This document shows positions 1 to 8,905 of a stretch of DNA of 64,000 bases, one piece after another; position 1 is the first letter of the stretch; every line of letters starts with the position of its first letter. The notes under the pieces were generated by a model that saw only the letters and a program-made list of their open reading frames with translations, was not told where the DNA came from and ran no database searches. The stretch is taken from assembly GCA_964481425.1 (NCBI GenBank), contig CAYZTM010000020.1, forward strand, positions 15,535 through 79,534, written 5' to 3'. Origin of the DNA: MKUN01 sp964481425. Lineage in GTDB: Bacteria; Bacteroidota; Bacteroidia; Chitinophagales; Chitinophagaceae. A program made the translations under genes and the position numbers.

Positions 1-708
1 GGTCAAAGCTTTTGTAGCTGCATTTGGGGCACAAACCGCTACGGCATATTGGTGCGAACAGGCAAGTGCCAGGCGATACTTCAACAAGTTAAAGCCTCCT
101 ATGGTCTTTGCAGCAATAGCAGGCAATACTGTCTGATCGAGCGGCATGGGCTCACCCTGTAATTCGTCCTCGCCATTGTTCTTCACGAGGCATTGCATAC
201 GGTCGCTGAGGGGGCGGACCTCATCTCTTTTATAATGGCACATATACAGGCTCTCGCCCAGTACATTATTGTACGGATCAACAAAGGCAGTATTTTCTCC
301 ATCAAATATCATGGCGTGAAAGCCGAAATCCGTGAAGTCAAGTTTGGCCGTTACAGACGCGTCATTGGCGGCCACAGCCCTAAATGTCTTAATAGCCGGA
401 TATTTTGCTGCCAACTCTGCCGGTAACATTGCCTTTTGCCAGACATTAAATGTCCTAAAGTCGCCATTGGGTAAGGGCAGATCAACTAAAACGGAGGTCT
501 CAGGCGTATTCCCTGCAGACAGAAGCAGATCGCGAAAAGACGATGTATTCAAAGCATACACCAGGTAGTTCTTAGGTTGCATTTTTGCACTTGCCTTAGA
601 CGGAACATGGTTACGATCTATCGGGGTCCAGGTATTGCTATACGCTACAGAGATGAGGGGCATAAGAAGGGCCGTTACGACCACTACAACACTTACCAGT
701 TTTTTCAT
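1..708 (-). CDS. Reprolysin-like (M12B-type) secreted zinc metalloprotease, N-terminal part only
   Basis: The gene reads leftward from an ATG at 706-708 and runs off the window edge, so only the first 236 codons are present. It opens with a signal peptide (MKKLVSVVVVVTALLMPLIS). A propeptide-like region follows, with phrases typical of secreted Bacteroidota metalloproteases, such as the FRxxLxxAGNTPE-like stretch and VDLPLPNGDFRTFNVW. At the window edge it reaches the segment FNLLKYRLALACSHQYA, which matches the start of the reprolysin-like catalytic domain (usually R-x-YRLALACTGEYA). The zinc-binding HExxHxxGxxH motif would lie outside the window and was not seen. By family resemblance a C-terminal T9SS sorting domain is expected but unseen. 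Family call from remembered sequence patterns; moderately sure. Confidence 0.75.
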   Translation of the reverse strand, partial: MKKLVSVVVVVTALLMPLISVAYSNTWTPIDRNHVPSKASAKMQPKNYLVYALNTSSFRDLLLSAGNTPETSVLVDLPLPNGDFRTFNVWQKAMLPAELAAKYPAIKTFRAVAANDASVTAKLDFTDFGFHAMIFDGENTAFVDPYNNVLGESLYMCHYKRDEVRPLSDRMQCLVKNNGEDELQGEPMPLDQTVLPAIAAKTIGGFNLLKYRLALACSHQYAVAVCAPNAATKALT

Positions 709-975
709 TTTTTTGCTATTTGACTATTTATCTTAAAGCATTTTAATACAATCGCAATAAAACCACCGGAGCATGCCAGTGCTTAGTTGCTGCAACAATA
801 AATAAATTAATGGCCGGAGGGTGAGGAATGCCAGTAATCCGAAAGCGTAAGTTAAGAAGAAATCAAATTTTGTAAAAAAATAATTTGGTGAAAGTGGCAT
901 AAAAAGACGTGAATTTCAACATGTGTAACAGGTAGTACAGAAACCAAGTACAATAAAGTCATAATTTCGCGGCCT
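709..975. other. Divergent intergenic region
   Basis: This AT-rich stretch separates the leftward metalloprotease from the rightward tsaE. No open frame, tRNA or strong hairpin is visible. Near its right end, TAATTTCG (962-969) followed by CGGCCT and the tsaE ATG resembles a degenerate Bacteroidota -7 element (TAnnTTTG). I found no clear element for the leftward gene. Confidence 0.4.
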
Positions 976-1428
976 ATGCCTGAAATGATACTGGAACTGA
1001 AGTATAAGCTGGGTGACATAAACACAGCGGCAGATAAATTCCGGCAAATTGCCCGGGACTACCCAAGGCTTGCCTTCAGCGGTGAATTGGGCGCCGGCAA
1101 AACCACCTTCATCCATGCGCTATGCGAAGTACTTGGCGTGAGGGATAGTGTAAGCAGCCCCACTTTTGCCCTCATCAACGAATACCACTATACCGACAAT
1201 GAAAGCGGGAATGACGAGACCATATACCATATGGACTGGTACCGCCTGAAGAGCACTGAGGAAGCTATAAATGCCGGCATGGAGGACTGCCTGCTACAAA
1301 AAGATATTCATTGCTTCATCGAATGGCCTGAAAAAGCATTGGACCTGCTGCCCAAGCCCTACCTGTGGGCCAGCATCAGCAGCACAGGTGAGCAGGAACG
1401 GGAAATGAAAGTGTACCTGCATGAATAA
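976..1428 (+). CDS. tsaE: tRNA threonylcarbamoyladenosine biosynthesis ATPase TsaE
   Basis: This is the P-loop ATPase of the TsaBDE complex that makes the t6A modification at position 37 of ANN-decoding tRNAs. The protein is 150 residues, normal for the family. The Walker A motif GELGAGKTT is at residues 36-44. SSPTFALINEY around residue 60 is the conserved switch region, and HMDWYRL and EWPEKA are the usual C-terminal family motifs. The ATG at 976 is chosen because it opens the family's N-terminus; a second ATG three codons later is possible. It is followed after 65 bp by a LysE-type gene on the same strand. TsaB and TsaD are not in the window. Confidence 0.93.
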   Translation: MPEMILELKYKLGDINTAADKFRQIARDYPRLAFSGELGAGKTTFIHALCEVLGVRDSVSSPTFALINEYHYTDNESGNDETIYHMDWYRLKSTEEAINAGMEDCLLQKDIHCFIEWPEKALDLLPKPYLWASISSTGEQEREMKVYLHE

Positions 1429-1493
1429 TAAAGTATGACATCGGTCATTTTACCATAATACCAGTAAACGGGATTTCCTTATTATATTGCCGT

Positions 1494-2228
1494 ATGCAAG
1501 CGCATTTGATCGATGCAATAGTAAAGGGCATACTTGTAGGCCTGTTCATGGCCATTTCAGTAGGGCCCACCCTTTTTGCAGTAATAAAATACAGCCTTAA
1601 CCATAGTTATAAAGCAGGTATCGCCTTCGTGCTGGGTGTTTCCCTTAGCGATATCATGTATGTGACGCTTGCGAATGTAGCCGCCTCGTGGCTGGAGGTA
1701 CTTTCGGAATATGAGCGCTACATAGCCTATGGTGCATCAGCCATACTCATAGTAGTGGGCCTAGCCGGCACATTTAAGAAAATAAAGCCTAAGCGCCCCT
1801 CCACTATCCCGGTTACTATAACGGGGGGGCATTATTTCCGGATATGGAGCAGCGGTTTCCTGATCAATACGGTGAACCCCGGGGTCATCTTCAGCTGGCT
1901 TACCGCGGTAACCGCCACAGCAAATACCAGCAACCTTTACCGCTTTGTACTTTTCGGCACCTGCCTCTCCCTGATACTGTCCATTGACTTCCTGAAAGTG
2001 TTCCTTGCCGATAATATCCGCCGGAAACTGACCATAAGGAGGGTGATCTTCCTGCAGCGCTTATCGGCCATTATCATCCTTACCATCGGGATAGCCCTAT
2101 TAATAAGCACTGTCTTCAGGATACAATTCAAGCCCCGTAAGGGAACGCAATCGGCATATTATGAAATTCAATCAAGCCCCGTTAAAAACATCAATAAAGC
2201 TTTAGTATCTTTGCAGCCTCATGTCTGA
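1494..2228 (+). CDS. LysE/RhtB-family amino acid exporter
   Basis: A 244-residue integral membrane protein with about six hydrophobic segments. It shows the family's N-terminal signature around residues 10-35 (KGILVGLFMAISVGPTLFAV) and the conserved SGFLINTVNPGVIFSW segment near residue 125. Such proteins export amino acids or similar small metabolites; the substrate cannot be read from sequence. The last eight bases overlap the start of purF, and the purF -7 promoter element lies inside this coding region. The C-terminus (about 25 residues) is hydrophilic and not conserved in character. Family sure, substrate unknown. Confidence 0.85.
   Translation: MQAHLIDAIVKGILVGLFMAISVGPTLFAVIKYSLNHSYKAGIAFVLGVSLSDIMYVTLANVAASWLEVLSEYERYIAYGASAILIVVGLAGTFKKIKPKRPSTIPVTITGGHYFRIWSSGFLINTVNPGVIFSWLTAVTATANTSNLYRFVLFGTCLSLILSIDFLKVFLADNIRRKLTIRRVIFLQRLSAIIILTIGIALLISTVFRIQFKPRKGTQSAYYEIQSSPVKNINKALVSLQPHV
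2206..2213 (+). promoter_or_regulatory. purF -7 promoter element TATCTTTG
   Basis: Exact match to the Bacteroidota housekeeping -7 consensus TAnnTTTG. Only seven bases (CAGCCTC) separate it from the purF ATG, so the transcript would be leaderless or nearly so. It lies within the last codons of the upstream LysE-type gene. No convincing -33 TTG was found at normal spacing. Confidence 0.6.
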
Positions 2229-4068
2229 CGCGATACGCCACGAATGTGGCCTAGCTTACATCCGCCTGCTGAAACCACTGGCTTATTACCACCGCAAATA
2301 CGGAACAGCCTTCTACGGCCTCAACAAATTATACCTGCTGATGGAGAAACAGCATAACCGCGGCCAGGATGGTGCGGGTATTGCTACCGTGAAGCTTAAT
2401 ATAGAGCCGGGGCACCAGTTCATGCACAGGCTCCGCATCAGCGGCTCGCATGCCATAGGACAGATATTCCAGAACATACAGCAGGAAGTGAGCGAGCTTG
2501 AGAAAAACTACCCGGAGATCCGCAAATACCCGGGCTTGCTCAAGGGCTACCTCCGGTTCATGGGAGAAGTATTGCTGGGACACCTGCGTTATGGCACACA
2601 GGGGAGGAACAATGTGGAATTTTGCCATCCTTTTTTCAAACCGCACATCAACCCTACGCGCAACCTGACAATGGCGGGCAACTTCAACCTTGTGAATACA
2701 GATGAATTGTTTGCCCTGCTGGATGCCCACCCCACTACCACTATACGGGAAAGTGACCTGGGCGCCATGATAGAAATGGTACATTACTACCTGTGCCTTG
2801 CGGATGAAACAGACCCGGGAACCTTAAACCTGGAAGGTGTACTGAAACAAGCTGCTGCGCACTTTGACGGTGGCTATGTATGCAGCGGCCTGGTAGGTAA
2901 TGGCGACAGCTTTGTGATGCGTGATGCCAATGGCATACGGCCGGCCTACTTTTACAAGAGCGACGAAGTGATCGTAGCGGCATCTGAGCGACCTGCTATC
3001 ATGACGGCCTTCAACGTGCCGAAAGAAGAGGTGAAGGAACTACAGCCGGGACATGCAATAATAGTAAGTGCGAACGGCACATTCAGCAATCCGCAAATAC
3101 TACCAGAAAAGGAACACAAGGCCTGCAGTTTCGAGCGCATTTACTTCAGCCGCGGCAGCGACCCTGATATATATCGCGAGCGTATGCAACTGGGTCGCAA
3201 CCTTGCGGAGAAAGTACTGCAAGCGGTGGACCATGACCTGAAGCATACCATAGTATCCTTTATACCCAATACAGCTGAAACAGCTTTTTACGGCCTTATA
3301 AAGGGGCTGGAAGATTACCTGAAAGACATTAAGCTGCAACGCATACTATCGCGCCGTGATACTATGACAGAGGAAGAGATGCGCGAGCTTATCAGCCGGC
3401 GTGTGCGGATAGAAAAGATAGCGATCAAGGACGTAAAGATGCGCACCTTCATAACCGAAGATACATCGAGGAACGAGATGGTGCAGCACGTGTATGATAT
3501 CACTTACGGCACAGTGCAGGCCGATACGGACACCCTGGTGATCATAGACGACTCGATAGTGCGCGGCACTACACTTCGCGAAAGCATTATCAAAATGCTG
3601 GACAGGCTACGTCCCAAACGCATCATCATTGTGTCGTCCGCACCGCAGATACGCTACCCAGATTGTTATGGTATCGACATGAGCAGGATGGGCGACTTCA
3701 TCGCCTTCCAGGCTGCCGTAGGATTACTGAAAGACCACGGCAAAGAAGCACTACTGCATGAGGTATATGAAAGCTGTAAGCAGGCAGACCGCGAAGGGAC
3801 ACTACATGAGCGCAACTATGTGAAGGAAATATATGAACCCTTTACACCGGAGGAAATAAGCAAAAAGATAGCCCAGATGCTGCGCCCGGAAGATGTGAAT
3901 GCGGAAGTGGACCTGATATACCAATCGATAGAAGGGCTTTATGATGCCTGCCCTCACAATAAGGGTGACTGGTACTTTACCGGCAACTACCCCACACCGG
4001 GTGGCAACAAGGTGGCTAACCGCGCCTTCATGAACTATATGGACCGCAAGGAAGGCCGGGGCTATTAG
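2221..4068 (+). CDS. purF: Amidophosphoribosyltransferase (PurF-type, Bacteroidota long form)
   Basis: First committed enzyme of purine synthesis, making phosphoribosylamine from PRPP and glutamine. The N-terminal class II glutaminase domain has its nucleophile cysteine at residue 9 (HECGLAYIR), so eight residues must be removed before activity. KQHNRGQDGAGIA and GHLRYGTQG are the glutaminase motifs. The C-terminal phosphoribosyltransferase domain carries the PRPP loop VIIDDSIVRGTT around residues 440-451. At 615 residues it is about 100 longer than the E. coli enzyme, which is usual for the Bacteroidota form. The ATG is fixed by the promoter seven bases upstream. It converges on the M1 peptidase gene with nine bases between the stop codons. 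Confidence 0.9.
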   Translation: MSDAIRHECGLAYIRLLKPLAYYHRKYGTAFYGLNKLYLLMEKQHNRGQDGAGIATVKLNIEPGHQFMHRLRISGSHAIGQIFQNIQQEVSELEKNYPEIRKYPGLLKGYLRFMGEVLLGHLRYGTQGRNNVEFCHPFFKPHINPTRNLTMAGNFNLVNTDELFALLDAHPTTTIRESDLGAMIEMVHYYLCLADETDPGTLNLEGVLKQAAAHFDGGYVCSGLVGNGDSFVMRDANGIRPAYFYKSDEVIVAASERPAIMTAFNVPKEEVKELQPGHAIIVSANGTFSNPQILPEKEHKACSFERIYFSRGSDPDIYRERMQLGRNLAEKVLQAVDHDLKHTIVSFIPNTAETAFYGLIKGLEDYLKDIKLQRILSRRDTMTEEEMRELISRRVRIEKIAIKDVKMRTFITEDTSRNEMVQHVYDITYGTVQADTDTLVIIDDSIVRGTTLRESIIKMLDRLRPKRIIIVSSAPQIRYPDCYGIDMSRMGDFIAFQAAVGLLKDHGKEALLHEVYESCKQADREGTLHERNYVKEIYEPFTPEEISKKIAQMLRPEDVNAEVDLIYQSIEGLYDACPHNKGDWYFTGNYPTPGGNKVANRAFMNYMDRKEGRGY

Positions 4069-4077
4069 GCCCGGGCC

Positions 4078-7000
4078 CTAAAAGGTACGATTGACCCCAA
4101 CCACATAACGGAAAGTAGCGTACTGCGGGTTGGCATAAGGCGGCCTGTTGATGAATACAGGTACGTCGAAACGCAAGGTCAATGGCCTTGCCTTTTCAAA
4201 TACACCCCAGCTCTTTATCGTAAATGCAACACCTACGCCCGCATCCACACGCAGATCGCTCCATTTATCGGAAGGCGTAATATCATAGAATGTTGCCGGG
4301 CTTGCTATGTTACTCAACTCAATGATACCGGCATCGGCAAATCCGTAAACGTCGGCATGCAGCCAGTTGCGCGTAAAGTGCGGTCTGAATGGGAAATAAT
4401 TATCAACGTCGAGCTCAAGGCTGGCAGAAGCGCCGCTACGGCCTTTATAACCTATCATTACATTCCCATTACGCTCATCTGCAACAAAATACCCCGCATA
4501 GCCCCTGAGGTTCAGGCCACCGCCCTGCTGGAAGTGATTGGTTTGATACCGTGAAATATCCTGCCACTCTTCGGGGATGAAACCGCGCGTGCGGGTATAT
4601 TTATCTTCCATCAACTCCTCCGGGTTAGCCCCAGCCAAGAACAGTGCGCTTTCGTAGGGTATGTTGCCACCTGTGCCGTACCGTCCAAACAGACGTGTGC
4701 GCAGTTCCAATTTACCCAACCTGTTATAGTTCACTGCTTCTAACTGTGCATAGGCATAATTAAAGGCTTTGGTTCCGTTACCGCTGAAGAAGGGAGCCCT
4801 TGCACTGAGCGTATAATTACCCGAACCATAGAAATAATTGTACCGGTGCGACCAGGCTATGTTAACAGACGAGTTAGCATGAGCAGGCATGCTGCTCCAC
4901 TCCGTAGGATAAATGAGATAATGCAGCGAATTAGTATCCTGCCGCCACATGGTCTGGGCATAAAGACTAATCGTATTGTCATCACTAAACAGCCAATTGA
5001 AACCACCGCGATGGTACCAGAGGCCATCAAGAAGGCGGCTATTCAGTTGTAGTTGCAGCTTGGGGAAGTTGCGGCTGATCGGTGACAGATAATTGAAGGT
5101 GTAGTTAACCGGTTTATACCTGTCGTACCAGCCTTCATTAGTATAGCTCTTGTAGCGAGTATCCTGCAACACATGGGTATTCCACCATACGGTCGCATCT
5201 ATTTTATGCAGGGTATGCATATAGTCGCCCTCAAGGTGCAGCCCAGCCTTTATACCATCAATAGGGTTCCACCACAGGTCGGGACGCCAATATGCCTGGT
5301 ATTGCCTCCTGTTGAGCGGCTCATTCAGGCCTCCATCGAATTTCAATTGTATGGCGCCGGGGCGGAAAGGCAGGCCCCGGGTCTTGTAATTATCTTCCCA
5401 ATCGCGATCGGCAAAACGAAAAGAACTATCTACCTGTACCGACCTGATACCTGAGGGCACCTGCACTTTAGCATCGTAGGTCTGTTCCAGTTTGCCCCAG
5501 CCATACCACTTAGGCAATACTTCTGCACCCGTACTCTTTGCGAACCATGTATTAGGGATGGTATAAAAATGTTTACTGCCGTCTTTTGCCGTTACCTGCA
5601 GGTCAACAGGCATCTGCATCTCGCCTTTACGCTTCAGCCTGATCGCGAAGCTATCGGCACCATTTATTCTGTGTATGCGCCCTATGCTATAATCAAGTGT
5701 CTTGGTTGTTTCCAGCCACTGGTCAAAGAACCAGTTGAGGTCTACGTGCGTATAGTTTATAATGGAGTTGCGGAAATCGTCGAAATAAGGGTGCGCAAAA
5801 CGCCATTCATGGAAATAATGCCTGAGGGCGGAATGAAATAAGGAATCACCCAACACATACTGGAGATTGTATAGCATAGATGCCGTCTTATAATAAACCT
5901 CCCTGTAACCACCACCGTGCCCCAAGGCACTGCCAAAATCATCGGAATGGGTATTAAGCGGGATCTCATTATGGTTCAGTGCATCGTAAGTGTAGGCATA
6001 TAGCACATTCCTGTCGAGCGTATTGACCGGTGTGGTGAACAAACGCTTGTACCATGACTTTTCCTTGCCGCGCACCTCTGTTTCCCCATCAATACGACGC
6101 AGGCCCCATGCGGTAAGGAATTGTGTGAAACCCTCGTCGAGCGAAGCGCGATAGGTCTCATTATTACCTATCATACCATAAAACCAGTTGTGACCTATCT
6201 CATGTACCAGCAGGCTGTGGTAACCCGGCTCCCTGCCCCCATCCATTGTGATCATGGGATACTCCATACCGTCCGAGGCATCGGCAGCTACCATTTTGGG
6301 GTATTGGTACATGCCGATATCTTCCGAAAAGGTCTTGATGATCTTCGCCACATATTCTGCAGCATTCTGCCAGCCTGCTGCATGCGGTTCCTGTGCTATG
6401 GCTACACATTCCACGCCATTCCAGTGTGCTATACCTATGCGGTAAGATGGATCGGCTGTAAATGCGAAATCGTGCACATTCACAGCCTTATAATGCCATT
6501 CTTTTCTTTCCCCTTTCACATAAGGAATGATCGTAGAAGGCTTCTCTCCCCACTTTTTGTTGGCAAAGTTCTTAATATCCAGCTTTTTCATCAGGGAATC
6601 GGGCAATGCTGTCTCCCTGTTCTGTAAAACACCGGTCGCTTCCACAATATAGTTGGAAGGAAAATTCAGGGTAACATCAAAAGAACCGAAATCGCCGTAA
6701 AACTCCCTGCCCAGGTGCTGGTCGGTGGTCCAGCCAAATTTGCGGTCATACACACATATTTTGGGATACCACTGAGTGCCGTTGTAGTGTTTAAAACCCC
6801 AGGCATCATACATCTGCATCCGCCTGCGAGTACCTTTACCATCTCCATAGAACGTGCGGAAATCTACATTGAAGAAAGTCTTTGCGCCAGGGTATAGCGG
6901 CGTTGGCAGGTAAACCTTCATTATTGTATTGTCGATCTCAACATTTACCGGCCGACGCTCGTTGGTAAGGCTGGTTATTACAATACCGAGGCCTTCCTTT

Positions 7001-7347
7001 TCCGTTTTGCGCAATGTAGGCTTTGAGTTGTTCACACGTTCAAGGTCGTGGAGGTAAGAGCCTTTGACAAAGGCGTTCTGGTACAGATGGAAATAAACAT
7101 AGTAAAGCGTGTCGGGAGAATTATTCCAATAGTTAAGCAGCTCAGAACCTTCTATCTCGTTCGTTACCTCGTCGATCTTTGCACGTATGGTATAATCCAC
7201 ATCCTGTTGCCAGTAAGCATTCCCCGGCCTGCGGTTTTGCCAATATAGCGGGTTATAGCTATTCCGGTAAGCATTATCATTAAGTTTTTGAGCGAAAACC
7301 GGCGTGACGGCCAGTAGCAATAACAACAGGACTATACTTTTTCTCAT
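4078..7347 (-). CDS. M1-family zinc metallopeptidase with a C-terminal Omp85-like beta-barrel
   Basis: An exported 1089-residue protein. The frame is open further upstream, but the ATG at 7347 opens a clear signal peptide (MRKSIVLLLLLLAVTPVFAQ) and is preferred. Residues ~25-560 are an M1 aminopeptidase-like unit. HEIGH at 382-386 with E405 gives the zinc site HExxH-x18-E, and GMEYP stands where the family has GAMEN. Residues ~650-1089 show alternating aromatic/hydrophobic strands and motifs resembling the Omp85/BamA barrel: GNIPYESALFLAGA, LRGY at 947-950 (cf. V/L-RG-F/Y of loop 6), FADAG at 1003-1007, a VDAGVGVAF strand, LRFDVPVF, and a terminal phenylalanine. So a periplasmic or surface peptidase anchored in the outer membrane is inferred. 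The M1 call is firm; the barrel call is from motif reading only. Confidence 0.85.
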   Translation of the reverse strand: MRKSIVLLLLLLAVTPVFAQKLNDNAYRNSYNPLYWQNRRPGNAYWQQDVDYTIRAKIDEVTNEIEGSELLNYWNNSPDTLYYVYFHLYQNAFVKGSYLHDLERVNNSKPTLRKTEKEGLGIVITSLTNERRPVNVEIDNTIMKVYLPTPLYPGAKTFFNVDFRTFYGDGKGTRRRMQMYDAWGFKHYNGTQWYPKICVYDRKFGWTTDQHLGREFYGDFGSFDVTLNFPSNYIVEATGVLQNRETALPDSLMKKLDIKNFANKKWGEKPSTIIPYVKGERKEWHYKAVNVHDFAFTADPSYRIGIAHWNGVECVAIAQEPHAAGWQNAAEYVAKIIKTFSEDIGMYQYPKMVAADASDGMEYPMITMDGGREPGYHSLLVHEIGHNWFYGMIGNNETYRASLDEGFTQFLTAWGLRRIDGETEVRGKEKSWYKRLFTTPVNTLDRNVLYAYTYDALNHNEIPLNTHSDDFGSALGHGGGYREVYYKTASMLYNLQYVLGDSLFHSALRHYFHEWRFAHPYFDDFRNSIINYTHVDLNWFFDQWLETTKTLDYSIGRIHRINGADSFAIRLKRKGEMQMPVDLQVTAKDGSKHFYTIPNTWFAKSTGAEVLPKWYGWGKLEQTYDAKVQVPSGIRSVQVDSSFRFADRDWEDNYKTRGLPFRPGAIQLKFDGGLNEPLNRRQYQAYWRPDLWWNPIDGIKAGLHLEGDYMHTLHKIDATVWWNTHVLQDTRYKSYTNEGWYDRYKPVNYTFNYLSPISRNFPKLQLQLNSRLLDGLWYHRGGFNWLFSDDNTISLYAQTMWRQDTNSLHYLIYPTEWSSMPAHANSSVNIAWSHRYNYFYGSGNYTLSARAPFFSGNGTKAFNYAYAQLEAVNYNRLGKLELRTRLFGRYGTGGNIPYESALFLAGANPEELMEDKYTRTRGFIPEEWQDISRYQTNHFQQGGGLNLRGYAGYFVADERNGNVMIGYKGRSGASASLELDVDNYFPFRPHFTRNWLHADVYGFADAGIIELSNIASPATFYDITPSDKWSDLRVDAGVGVAFTIKSWGVFEKARPLTLRFDVPVFINRPPYANPQYATFRYVVGVNRTF

Positions 7348-7552
7348 GTAAGAACAAATGAATGCTGCAAGGTATGCAGTGCGAACAATAATTGCCAATT
7401 TTTTAAGCAAAGCAGTCTCTCATATAGAAAACATAATAATGAATATGTCTCTTACTGAAAGAGGATGCCGGCACAAATTTTTACACTTGGTTTTTGTTAT
7501 CTTTGGCTTAACTTTAACGCTTACCCTTGTAAAAATACTAATTACCGTTTTT
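7348..7552. other. Divergent regulatory region between M1 peptidase and T9SS protein
   Basis: An AT-rich stretch with an in-frame open reading frame extending upstream of the rightward gene, but no signal-like or family-like sequence in it, so it is treated as non-coding. It holds the -7 element of the rightward gene at 7498-7505. Confidence 0.5.
7498..7505 (+). promoter_or_regulatory. -7 promoter element TATCTTTG for the T9SS protein at 7553
   Basis: Exact TAnnTTTG match, 47 bases before the ATG. No -33 TTG at normal spacing; a TTG at 7487-7489 is too close. Confidence 0.5.
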
Positions 7553-8845
7553 ATGAAAAATTTACTACTCATACGGAAACTGATCGTTGCCGTTTTATTA
7601 TTGATGGTTGCAGGGAATGTGAAGGCGCAGCCCTATCCCGTGTACACACTAGAGAATTTCAATGACGCTTATGTTAATGCTACCTGGCCCACTGGTTGGA
7701 TAGACTCCAACTTATCGCGCTCTTATGATCCTAACAGTATGGTTTATACCTTCCGTACCCCCGGGCACCAGATAGGCGGCTGGGCTATAGGGCCTGACAC
7801 TCCTGCAACAGAAAGCATCCATGGATACGCGAATAACATCGAGTTCGACGGATCTGATGGTTTTCTATATTCACGTGGAGACTCTGCGATGAACGACGTA
7901 ATCCCGTTTCAGTATGCCCCATATACCACAATAGACAATTGGGTATTCCTTCCTATTGACAGTATATCTGACAATACAAAAATTGAATTCCAAACAACAA
8001 CAGATCCGGGACTGATCAATAATACTTACCTTGATTCGCTCCAGGTATATTATAACATCACCGATAACTCAACAGACACTAGCAAGTTTGTAAAATGGAC
8101 CGGTTGTAATCAACCTCCTGCGTTCCCCAATACATGGACCCTCATTCAGGACTCCATGAATAATATCTTAGCACCAAATACACATGTTGCAGGACGCATC
8201 GCCTTCAGACACCACGTAGTTGGTGATGTCAACGGCGCCCTATCAAGGATAATTGCCATAGACAATGTAAACATTAACACTTATCCTTTGCAGGTATCGC
8301 TCATGAACCTGTATTGCAAAGCAGACAAGGATAATAACGTGAACCTGTACTGGTCAACTGCCTCTGAAAATAACTGTGCTTACTTTATAGTGGAACGTAC
8401 CGTTGACGGCAAAAACTTCAAACAGATAGGTAAAGTGAACGCTGTGGGTAACAGTACTGTGAAACAAAACTACAGTTTCCAGGATGTGACTGCTGCAAGC
8501 GCGGGTTATAATAAAGTAATGTACCGCCTGAGGCAAGTTGATGCCAACAACAGGTATGGCTACTCTCCGCTGGTACAGGCATCGCTTACCAGCACCGGTG
8601 TTTCTAACATGGTAAATCCTTGCCTGGTGGGCAACACCCTGTATATCCGCTTCATGGCAGGCGATGCCAGCACGGCCGACATACAGATACTGAACTCTAA
8701 CGGACAGAAAATATCTGAAATCAAACAGCAAACAGCTGAGGGTCTGAATATTGCAACACAAGACTTTAGCAGCATGCCATCAGGTATTTATATCGTAAGG
8801 GTGAGCTATAATAACGAAACGCTTATCAACCGTTTTGTAAAATAA
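7553..8845 (+). CDS. Secreted protein with choice-of-anchor-type domain and T9SS type A sorting domain
   Basis: The frame is open from 7358, but the ATG at 7553 begins a signal peptide ending in VKAQ and lies downstream of the promoter element, so it is chosen (430 residues). The mature N-terminus (LENFNDAYVNATWPTGW, then NWVFLPIDSI) resembles the beta-sandwich called choice-of-anchor J in Bacteroidota surface proteins. Residues ~265-350 contain the segment LYWSTASENNCAYFIVERT typical of the domain that precedes many T9SS tails. The last ~75 residues (IQILNSNGQKI, then GIYIVRVSYNNETLINRFVK) are a type A sorting domain, so it is exported by T9SS and attached to or released from the surface. 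Its ligand or role is unknown. Confidence 0.85.
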   Translation: MKNLLLIRKLIVAVLLLMVAGNVKAQPYPVYTLENFNDAYVNATWPTGWIDSNLSRSYDPNSMVYTFRTPGHQIGGWAIGPDTPATESIHGYANNIEFDGSDGFLYSRGDSAMNDVIPFQYAPYTTIDNWVFLPIDSISDNTKIEFQTTTDPGLINNTYLDSLQVYYNITDNSTDTSKFVKWTGCNQPPAFPNTWTLIQDSMNNILAPNTHVAGRIAFRHHVVGDVNGALSRIIAIDNVNINTYPLQVSLMNLYCKADKDNNVNLYWSTASENNCAYFIVERTVDGKNFKQIGKVNAVGNSTVKQNYSFQDVTAASAGYNKVMYRLRQVDANNRYGYSPLVQASLTSTGVSNMVNPCLVGNTLYIRFMAGDASTADIQILNSNGQKISEIKQQTAEGLNIATQDFSSMPSGIYIVRVSYNNETLINRFVK

Positions 8846-8862
8846 AGACGATCTGATCTTAT

Positions 8863-8905
8863 AAAAAGAAACAGGCCCTGCTATCCGCAGGGCCTGTTTC
8901 TTTTT
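8863..8905. terminator. Bidirectional terminator
   Basis: An 18-bp perfect stem (8863-8880 with 8888-8905) with a 7-base loop. It is A-rich on the left and T-rich on the right, so it works for both the rightward T9SS gene and the leftward SanA-like gene, whose stop codon lies inside the right arm. Confidence 0.9.

Noticed and set aside
1484..1493. TATATTG word before the LysE-type gene as a -7 element
   Set aside because: It is one base short of TAnnTTTG and only four bases from the ATG, too weak to list.
4068..4077. GGCCCGGGCC palindrome between the purF and M1 peptidase stop codons as a terminator
   Set aside because: It has no loop and no T-run on either side, so it is not a convincing intrinsic terminator.
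7358..7552. N-terminal extension of the T9SS protein at 7553
   Set aside because: The extra 65 residues precede the signal peptide, and most of them lie upstream of the promoter element.
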